Below are positions 48,457 through 53,686 of a stretch of 53,686 bases of DNA, one piece after another. Made by a program: the position numbers and the translations under genes. Within the stretch, counting starts at the first letter, position 1, and every line of letters starts with the position of its first letter. Below the pieces are notes generated by a model. It was not told where the DNA came from and ran no database searches. It saw only the letters and a list, made by a program, of their open reading frames with translations. Origin of the DNA: a virus. The DNA lies in IMG/VR virus record IMGVR_UViG_3300049825_000213, positions 1-53,686 of that record, one strand, 5' to 3'.

Positions 48457-48716
48457 TCCAAGACGCGCAAGAAGAGATTCTGGCGGCGGCATGTAATGTG
48501 CTTGACAAGGCGCATGAGATGCTGAGCTTTATTGTTCGACATAACGGCAAATGTACGCCGGAATTTGTTGCATCTTGTGCTGCGTGGGTGGACGGCGAAT
48601 ATGATCCAGGCGAGCGTCGGCCACGCACGTGCGAACACGTATGGAAAAAGGCAGTCCTCGACGGGTCTGTTTGGTGTACGCGCTGCAATGTTCGCAGTGC
48701 AGTGGATTGTCAATAG
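48453..48716 (+). CDS. Hypothetical zinc-binding protein, 87 aa
   Basis: MIQDAQEEILAAACNVLDKA is helical; the second half (CTPEFVASCAAWVDGEYDPG, CEHVWKKAVLDGSVWCTRCN) contains CxxC and an additional Cys-x-His that could hold zinc. It has a decayed partial relative at 6668-6810. Function unknown. Confidence 0.7.
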   Translation: MIQDAQEEILAAACNVLDKAHEMLSFIVRHNGKCTPEFVASCAAWVDGEYDPGERRPRTCEHVWKKAVLDGSVWCTRCNVRSAVDCQ

Positions 48717-48743
48717 AGACTCATCAGAAATAGGAACCGAAAT

Positions 48744-49064
48744 ATGAACCTAATCCTGACTACCGTTGTGTTTGCGATTCCGGCCTATATGGCATTCTGC
48801 ATCATCCACGGCTACATGACAGCTACGGGTTCGATCTGGCAACGACTGGTCGCGGCGTTCCGCGGCTCGGCTACGATCCTCTGGGCGCGGCTCAATGGCA
48901 TGAGCATTGCGGCAATCGGCGCGGCTGGCGAGATATCCACGCTCGTCGGCGCGCCAGGTGTCAAGGAGGCTATCGCGCCGTATCTCGCTCCCGAATATAT
49001 GGTCGCCTACACGCTATTCGTGTTGATCGGGGCCGAGATCGCACGCCGGAGGACGCTGGCATGA
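48744..49064 (+). CDS. Membrane protein, 106 aa, lysis region
   Basis: Helix 1 MNLILTTVVFAIPAYMAFCI, helix 2 around GMSIAAIGAAGEISTLVG and helix 3 YMVAYTLFVLIGAEIARRR. Such two- or three-span proteins accompany the holin in alphaproteobacterial phages and may be a second holin or antiholin. ATGA overlap with the following micro-gene. Confidence 0.65.
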   Translation: MNLILTTVVFAIPAYMAFCIIHGYMTATGSIWQRLVAAFRGSATILWARLNGMSIAAIGAAGEISTLVGAPGVKEAIAPYLAPEYMVAYTLFVLIGAEIARRRTLA

Positions 49065-49153
49065 CAACCACTGCATGGATATTCGGCGTGCTGCTCTTGG
49101 TGGCAGCCGCGATCGTCGTGTGGTTTGTCATCGCGTTCGCAGGGTCGAAGTAG
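49061..49153 (+). CDS. Single-span membrane micro-protein, 30 aa
   Basis: MTTTAWIFGVLLLVAAAIVV then WFVIAFAGSK: one transmembrane helix with a short basic tail. Starts in the stop of the previous gene. Likely a helper of lysis, by location. Confidence 0.6.
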   Translation: MTTTAWIFGVLLLVAAAIVVWFVIAFAGSK

Positions 49154-49157
49154 CACT

Positions 49158-49238
49158 ATGAAGAGCAACATCGCCGTTATCATAGGGCTGACACTCATTG
49201 CCATCCTGTTCATATTATTGGTCAAGGGGTATCCATAA
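49158..49238 (+). CDS. Single-span membrane micro-protein, 26 aa
   Basis: MKSNIAVIIGLTLIAILFIL then LVKGYP. One hydrophobic helix flanked by lysines. Its stop shares a base with the holin ATG. Two adjacent membrane micro-proteins before a holin could modulate holin timing. Confidence 0.55.
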   Translation: MKSNIAVIIGLTLIAILFILLVKGYP

Positions 49239-49630
49239 TGCTCGGCATGATCCTTGGATTCCTGGGTGGCCCCCTGCTGTCAAACTTGGCAGCTGCATAT
49301 AAGGCAAAACTGGAATCAGCTGGCGCGCAGGACAAGCTCGCGGTCGATCTGGCCGTGAAGGAGATCGAGGCGGAAGTCGCCGCGCGGGCGGAAGCCACAA
49401 AGGTTATGGTTCTCGAAAATGGCCTATGGTTTACTTGGATGCCTCGCGCCATCGTGCAATGGTCGTTTGCGCTGTTCGTCGGCAAGTGCGTGGTGTGGGA
49501 CAACATGCTTGGGCTTGGCACCACAGACCCGCTGCAAGGCGATATAGCTACATGGAGCGGATGGGTTATGATAACCTGGTTTTCCGGCCGATCCCTTGAA
49601 AAAATAGCACAGGTATTTGGGCGGAAATGA
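49238..49630 (+). CDS. Holin of GTA_holin_3TM type
   Basis: 130 residues. MLGMILGFLGGPLLSNLAAA followed by a charged helix (DKLAVDLAVKEIEAEVAARA), then the signature WFTWMPRAIVQWSFALFVGK and MITWFSGRSLEKIAQVF. This is the three-segment holin known from gene transfer agents of Rhodobacterales and related phages. It makes the membrane holes through which endolysin passes. Confidence 0.85.
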   Translation: MLGMILGFLGGPLLSNLAAAYKAKLESAGAQDKLAVDLAVKEIEAEVAARAEATKVMVLENGLWFTWMPRAIVQWSFALFVGKCVVWDNMLGLGTTDPLQGDIATWSGWVMITWFSGRSLEKIAQVFGRK

Positions 49631-49633
49631 TTC

Positions 49634-49852
49634 ATGGTTGACCAGACAAAAAATGAGGTGGCACTAGCCGTTCTCGACCTCAAGATGACGCAAATGCAGG
49701 AATCACATGAGGAGCTGAAAGGTAAATTCGACGCATTGAACGCCAACTACAACTCGCTTATAAACAGGGGAATGGGCGGGTTTCTGGTCATCTCTACGCT
49801 TGGCGCTGCATCTGGGTATATTCTCGCAGCACTCAAGAAGGTAGGTCTGTAA
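49634..49852 (+). CDS. Coiled-coil plus membrane anchor protein, 72 aa
   Basis: MVDQTKNEVALAVLDLKMTQ then a coiled coil (MQESHEELKGKFDALNANYN) and a C-terminal transmembrane helix (GGFLVISTLGAASGYILAAL). The layout resembles XhlA/haemolysin-type holin helpers or an inner spanin-like protein. One-base overlap with the next gene. Confidence 0.7.
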   Translation: MVDQTKNEVALAVLDLKMTQMQESHEELKGKFDALNANYNSLINRGMGGFLVISTLGAASGYILAALKKVGL

Positions 49853-50307
49853 TGACAACGACAAAATTCCTCGTAGTCGGTTCTATCATCGGGCTGTTTG
49901 GCGCTGCCTCGACGCTGTCGTTTCATGCTGCCGCCCCGCCGCCGCTCCCGCCGCATGAATTGCATGGTGTTCGGATCGAGCCGAATGTTGTTGCACCTGG
50001 CCCAGACGGCTACGTGAACATGGTCGTGTACACCGAGGCGATTCGGCGAAAGGGATGCAAAGCCACCGTGATGAGGCTGGTGGCCAATAGTGATGGCGAT
50101 GTGGTCTATTTCACGATGGCAGGTGCCAGTCGCGTTCCTCCGGACGGAAAGAAGACCGAATTTCCGGTCCATATTCGCATCAAGGCCGACAAGGTACCGG
50201 ACGGCCAATATCTCTATCAAAATGTTGTGATTAACAAGGACTGCCCGGGCCTAGCCGAGGCCATCATCGTGCCTGGTGATAGCGCCACATTTGAGGTCAA
50301 GAGGTAG
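49852..50307 (+). CDS. Exported or membrane-anchored protein, 151 aa
   Basis: N-terminal signal anchor (FLVVGSIIGLFGAASTLSFH), Pro-rich stretch, then a beta-sandwich-like periplasmic domain (VRIEPNVVAPGPDGYVNMVV, YTEAIRRKGCKATVMRLVAN) with two cysteines that could form a disulphide. Last gene of the lysis region. A spanin or periplasmic inhibitor role is possible; no lipobox seen. Confidence 0.65.
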   Translation: MTTTKFLVVGSIIGLFGAASTLSFHAAAPPPLPPHELHGVRIEPNVVAPGPDGYVNMVVYTEAIRRKGCKATVMRLVANSDGDVVYFTMAGASRVPPDGKKTEFPVHIRIKADKVPDGQYLYQNVVINKDCPGLAEAIIVPGDSATFEVKR

Positions 50308-50452
50308 ATTTCTCACGTCCAGTTTAATATCAAAATTCGCGGCGAGTGGGCGGGGCGCGATCCCCGCATTGTGTCGTCCCTAGAGCGAGTGCCAAAGAGC
50401 CGGTTTTTAATCGGCATCCTACGCGTCGCTGGGCTATTCTCTGCTTTGCCCT

Positions 50453-50656
50453 TCATTCATTCGGAGGCCGTTTCCGTCGCTCTATTGAGCAGTACGGGCC
50501 ACACTCGACGTTTCCTAGATATGGCATTCCTGGATACATTGTGTCAATGATCTCCAGTTCACAATCATCGCAATACCAGCCTCCGTCAGTTCCTGTCGCG
50601 CGATCGGTAGGCTCATAGGAATAGCCAATGTAAGCATCACATTTTAGGCAGTTCAT
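50453..50656 (-). CDS. Small zinc-binding protein, 67 aa
   Basis: MNCLKCDAYIGYSYEPTDRA then GGWYCDDCELEIIDT and ECGPYC: three cysteine pairs. Starts in an ATGA overlap and is the last gene of the leftward operon. The 145 bp to the convergent lysis gene (50308-50452) hold no gene and only weak hairpins (GGGG-CGCGAT-CCCC). Confidence 0.6.
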   Translation of the reverse strand: MNCLKCDAYIGYSYEPTDRATGTDGGWYCDDCELEIIDTMYPGMPYLGNVECGPYCSIERRKRPPNE

Positions 50657-51030
50657 GGTTCCACATCCTCATTGGCATGTCTTCCCTCCGCCTTCGCGAT
50701 CGCGGCGCGCGCCATGCCTATCACGCTTGTTGGCGTTGCATCTCCGTTCCATCCAGGATGTTTGACTCTCATGTGCGCCTCCATGCACAAAATAGAGAAT
50801 TTGAGCGCCGTTATTAGTTCGGCGTTTACTTCGGTCAACTGCTGTATTTCTTTCGACAACCGCGTGACTATTTCGCTGGTCCGTAGTTCTTCGACGTCGT
50901 CATCAACATAGCCAGCGGCTGCTATGGCGTTTTGTGCGGTCTCTTCAGCGTCGCGCAGGTCACCACTCCAGTACTCAGTCCTCCATATTTCATGTCCCAC
51001 CACCTCGATCATTTTCTGTGTCGGTTTCAT
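50653..51030 (-). CDS. Hypothetical protein, 125 aa
   Basis: MKPTQKMIEVVGHEIWRTEY starts in an ATGA overlap with the micro-gene at 51027-51086; a start 3 codons further upstream is open. Middle helix is leucine-zipper-like (IVTRLSKEIQQLTEVNAELI, TALKFSILCMEAHM). Ends HANEDVEP. Unknown function. Confidence 0.65.
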   Translation of the reverse strand: MKPTQKMIEVVGHEIWRTEYWSGDLRDAEETAQNAIAAAGYVDDDVEELRTSEIVTRLSKEIQQLTEVNAELITALKFSILCMEAHMRVKHPGWNGDATPTSVIGMARAAIAKAEGRHANEDVEP

Positions 51031-51086
51031 GATGACCATCCGGTCGGCTCGGTTATGACGTAGGGCGTGGTTATGGTGTTGCTCAT
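51027..51086 (-). CDS. Coupling micro-ORF, 19 aa
   Basis: MSNTITTPYVITEPTGWSS fills the gap between the HNH gene and the next gene exactly, ending in an ATGA overlap. It might serve only to carry ribosomes. The rule of ATGA linkage in this operon is the sole support. Confidence 0.4.
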   Translation of the reverse strand: MSNTITTPYVITEPTGWSS

Positions 51087-51090
51087 TTTG

Positions 51091-51438
51091 TTAGCGTTGT
51101 TGCGCCCATCGCGGGTTCCCGTTCATCTTGCGCCATCCGCAAAATGTGGCCTTCTTTTTGATTCCAGTGACTCGACGCTGGATTCTCTTCACCTTTGCAA
51201 TCGCTGGAATATCGTAATCAGATGTTTTTTTCTTATGGCATGGTACACATAGACATTCCGCATTGTCGAGTTCGTTCGACCCGCCCATGGCGTCGGGAAT
51301 GACATGATCGCAGTGCCAGCGGCCTGCGCGCAATCTTTCCCCGCACCGCTTCTCGTCAACAATTCCTTGGCAACGGCCACCGCATCGCTCGAATGCCGCA
51401 ACCTTCGTCTTTACGGAAAATTCTTGGCGATGACTCAT
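51091..51438 (-). CDS. HNH endonuclease, 115 aa
   Basis: MSHRQEFSVKTKVAAFERCG, with GRWHCDHVIPDAMGGSNELD, NAECLCVPCHKKKT: His-Asp-His, Asn and His of the HNH fold plus CxxC pairs for structural zinc. It lies in the recombination operon next to the exonuclease, linked by ATGA. It may act in DNA processing rather than homing. Confidence 0.85.
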   Translation of the reverse strand: MSHRQEFSVKTKVAAFERCGGRCQGIVDEKRCGERLRAGRWHCDHVIPDAMGGSNELDNAECLCVPCHKKKTSDYDIPAIAKVKRIQRRVTGIKKKATFCGWRKMNGNPRWAQQR

Positions 51439-51947
51439 GCTGACATTCCCGCGTTTTCCTCAAGTTTTACTCTGGTCGTCTTCGCCATCGCGGCGATGAC
51501 GTCGAGTACCTTGGTTTTGGACTCCTGAAACAGCTTATGTCCCATTGTCTTGACGCTCTGGCTGTGCGGCGTCCACACTGTTACCACGCGTCCATTGATG
51601 CTGACAATGCGGATTTTCGCGCCGCCCTTGGCGATCACGGCCGCGCGAATTGCATCGTCGCTCGACGCACAATTGATCGCTGTCTTGTCGGCGTACCCCG
51701 CCTTGACGAGCGCCCATGCGCGCAGGTGCTCGCTGGTCGGCAACTGATCAGTATATTCCTCCGACAAATTCAGCCACGCCTCATGCACACATGCGAAATA
51801 GTGCCTGTGTGATTCGGGGGAGCGGGCCTCCTGTGCGACCATCGGGTAGACGTGTCCGACGACGAATTGCTTAGCTGCGCGATCAAGAAACGCGCGGCTT
51901 ATCGGCGTCATGGTGGCGCCATCCCATTTCATGGCCACTGGGTTCAT
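51435..51947 (-). CDS. Conserved hypothetical protein beside exonuclease, 170 aa
   Basis: MNPVAMKWDGATMTPISRAF, then SPESHRHYFACVHEAWLNLS, and LRAWALVKAGYADKTAINCA. The HRHYFACVHEAWLNL pattern resembles a class of phage proteins that begin with a rewritten HRKFFALLN motif and lie in recombination operons. C-terminus is helical. Linked on both sides by ATGA overlaps. Possibly a recombination mediator; not proven. Confidence 0.7.
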   Translation of the reverse strand: MNPVAMKWDGATMTPISRAFLDRAAKQFVVGHVYPMVAQEARSPESHRHYFACVHEAWLNLSEEYTDQLPTSEHLRAWALVKAGYADKTAINCASSDDAIRAAVIAKGGAKIRIVSINGRVVTVWTPHSQSVKTMGHKLFQESKTKVLDVIAAMAKTTRVKLEENAGMSA

Positions 51948-52585
51948 GGCGCGGCCTCATACCGCTTGCGAAGGTCAGCAACGGTCGCGTCGACTTCTGC
52001 CAAGAATTTGATGACCTCGCGTTCAAGTTCGGCAATTCTGGCATCGTCGCGTTCAATCCGTTTGACGAATAACCGCATGGATTCCGGCATGCGGTTGTCG
52101 TAGCTTACGAAGTCGCACCAGGCACGACCGGTGCATGCAAGTTGCCATTGGATTTGCGTGATGTATTTCCCGGGCACCGAAGCGCCTAGAAGCGTTTCGA
52201 TGTGGGTAGCGACGATTGGGCATTTTATCTCCACCATGCCTTCGTCATCTGTTAAACCGTCCGGACTGCATCCGGTCATGGCGATTGTCGGATGAGCGAC
52301 GAAGCCAACCTCGTGGACCGTTCTTCCTGAGAAAAACTCATATGTGCGGCGGGCCTCAGGTTCGGTTTCCGTTCCATGTTGCATTGCGGCATTGGTGTAA
52401 CTTTCCTGAACATTACCAGTCAGGCGTTCGGCCACTATTTGCGCGGCGTAGTTTGCGCGGCTGGTTGACGGCCCGGTCTTGGTTTTGGCGATGACATCGG
52501 CCACGCGTGATGCTGTCACCTTGCCGCAGCGCGCGGCGAACCATAACTCACTGCCTTGTATGACGTTAATATGAGATTCTGACAT
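51944..52585 (-). CDS. YqaJ/lambda-type exonuclease
   Basis: 213 residues starting MSESHINVIQGSELWFAARC (ATG 52585, GGAAGG six bases upstream). Motifs: QGSELWFAARCGKVTASR (family opening), AAMQHGTETEPEARRTYEF, GCSPDGLTDDEGMVEIKCP with the Asp and Glu-x-Lys of the PD-(D/E)xK site, and YITQIQWQLACTGRAW. It digests the 5' strand to create single strands for ERF. It overlaps the coiled-coil gene by 20 bases. Confidence 0.9.
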   Translation of the reverse strand: MSESHINVIQGSELWFAARCGKVTASRVADVIAKTKTGPSTSRANYAAQIVAERLTGNVQESYTNAAMQHGTETEPEARRTYEFFSGRTVHEVGFVAHPTIAMTGCSPDGLTDDEGMVEIKCPIVATHIETLLGASVPGKYITQIQWQLACTGRAWCDFVSYDNRMPESMRLFVKRIERDDARIAELEREVIKFLAEVDATVADLRKRYEAAP

Positions 52586-53503
52586 TCGATACCTTCCCGC
52601 CAGCAATCGCGGCGACTACGGCTTGCGCCTGTTTTTTGGTGAGTTCGGCAAAGTTCACGAGGTCGTCCACCGCAGCGGTATTGAATTTTCGCCGATGCTC
52701 GATGTCGGCTTCCCGGCGCTTGGCTTCGGCCTCTTCGTCTGCTTTGACTTTCGCCGCGCGGCGTTGCTCTGCCTCGACGGCTGCGGCCTTTTCAAACTCT
52801 GCGCGGGCCTCGGCCGCAATACTGTCGCGTTCGGCCTTTTCTGCCGCTGCCTTGGCATTGGCCTCGGCCTGTGCGGCGTGGGCTATTGCGGCCAGTCGCT
52901 CACGCTCGGCGACCTGAGCGACGGCGGCGGCGCGCTCTTCGGCCTCCTGTTTGGCGCGTGCGGCGATACGATCGTCGCGCTCGCGCTGCTCTTGTTCGTG
53001 GGCCGCCTTGATGGCCGCGACTACGCGTTCAGCTTCCGCCTTGCGCAGCCGCTCAAGTTCGGCGCGCTCTTGGTCACGTTTAAGCGCATCCTTTAGGTCT
53101 ATATCTAGTGAATTATTGACGACTACAAGCATGTGTTCTGCTTGTGGTTGATATTCTTCCCATTGACGGCCCGGCTGGAAATGCCGCAGAGCTTCAATTC
53201 TGGCATACACTTCGGCGCCAGTTGGAATTGCTGTAAATGTTGCCAGCGACTGCAGCTCCATCAACATGCTCGCGTGCCCATTTTTCCGGGCCTCTTCCTT
53301 GGCCTCATATTCATCCACAGGCCTGCGGACCTCATCCCGGAGCGCGTCGAGACGGTCGCGGATGATGTGCCGGTCGGCATCAACCACACCAGCGGCACGC
53401 TTGAGCTCCGCGACGAAATTCTTTCCCATTTCGTCCAAGGCCGTTTTCGATCGCGCGACCTTGAACGCCAAGGAGGATGCTTCTTTGCGTCCGCCAGGCG
53501 TGC
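52566..53503 (-). CDS. Coiled-coil recombination-operon protein, 3' part
   Basis: With 121-1 this makes a 352-residue protein. The N-terminal half is helical (SLAFKVARSKTALDEMGKNF, VDADRHIIRDRLDALRDEVR). From about residue 190 a long Ala/Glu/Lys/Arg coiled coil follows, and the C-terminus (DDLVNFAELTKKQAQAVVAA) is a small domain ending ISY. Proteins like this are often found directly before exonuclease genes in phages. Possibly a scaffold for exonuclease and ERF; not proven. Highly repetitive codon use may have confused the assembly. Confidence 0.8.
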
Positions 53504-53560
53504 TGGCGTCGATGACTGTTGCGCGCACCTTGTGCTCGACATCGGCAATCAAAACCTCAA
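53504..53560. repeat. Contig-end overlap (equals 1..57)
   Basis: 57 bases identical to the start of the window. Joining 53503 to 1 gives a continuous reading frame, showing a circular or circularly permuted genome. Confidence 0.9.
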
Positions 53561-53686
53561 GTCGCTCACGCTCGGCGACCTGAGCGACGGCGGCGGCGCG
53601 CTCTTCGGCCTCCTGTTTGGCGCGTGCGGCGATACGATCGTCGCGCTCGCGCTGCTCTTGTTCGTGGGCCGCCTTGATGGCCGCGA
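53560..53686. repeat. 127-bp duplicate of 52894..53020, probable assembly artefact
   Basis: Exact copy of an internal segment of the coiled-coil gene attached after the contig-end overlap. Its length equals a common maximum k-mer size, and it breaks the frame of the MSNDLIQV start. Not likely to be biological. Confidence 0.8.

Noticed and set aside
50308-50452. Terminator between convergent operons
   Set aside because: Only short weak stems without T runs on either strand.

Overview
The window is an essentially complete genome of a podovirus-like tailed bacteriophage that infects an alphaproteobacterium. The morphotype follows from the order: small and large terminase, T7-type head-tail connector (portal), Bbp19-like protein, scaffold-like protein, major capsid, two tail tubular proteins, and T7-like internal virion proteins, one of which carries a lytic transglycosylase domain. 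The host clade is inferred from a GcrA-like cell-cycle regulator (a family confined to Alphaproteobacteria), a DnaA domain IV protein and a GTA-type three-segment holin. No integrase, DNA polymerase or RNA polymerase was found, so replication and transcription probably rely on the host. No tRNA, CRISPR array or insertion sequence was seen.

The contig is circular. The ends overlap (1-57 equals 53504-53560), and the last 127 bases (53560-53686) are a second copy of 52894-53020, probably an assembly artefact. The biological unit is then about 53,503 bp. One leftward gene is split across the contig ends: 5' part at 121-1, 3' part at 53503-52566.

Layout: (i) A leftward early operon runs from 3338 down through position 1 and on from 53503 to 50453. 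It holds two tandem pentapeptide-repeat proteins, several micro-genes, an ERF single-strand annealing protein, a coiled-coil protein, a YqaJ/lambda-type exonuclease, an HNH nuclease and small zinc-binding proteins. (ii) A divergent control region lies at 3340-3540. (iii) A rightward early/middle block at 3540-11813 encodes an XRE regulator, the DnaA-like and GcrA-like proteins, two adenine methyltransferases, RusA, a DUF559-type nuclease, two replication-associated proteins and many micro-genes. (iv) A second divergent control region at 12398-12517 separates a leftward HTH regulator pair from the late genes. (v) Late genes run rightward from 12873 to 45701: packaging, head, tail, ejection proteins, then a long series of tail fibre, lectin-like and beta-helix spike genes. 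A leftward moron at 13894-14118 interrupts them. (vi) The lysis region is 46330-50307: RHH regulator, HNH-AP2 nuclease, two-domain endolysin, micro membrane proteins, holin and accessory membrane proteins. A leftward three-gene cassette (46282-45771) lies just before it.

Genes are tightly packed and about thirty junctions are ATGA or 1-bp overlaps, implying translational coupling. The most interesting theme is a set of host cell-cycle and epigenetic mimics (DnaA domain IV, GcrA, Dam-type methyltransferase) in a genome whose two putative control regions carry GATC-centred palindromes. A methylation-sensitive switch is a testable inference. Functions below come from reading translated sequence by eye; no database search was run.
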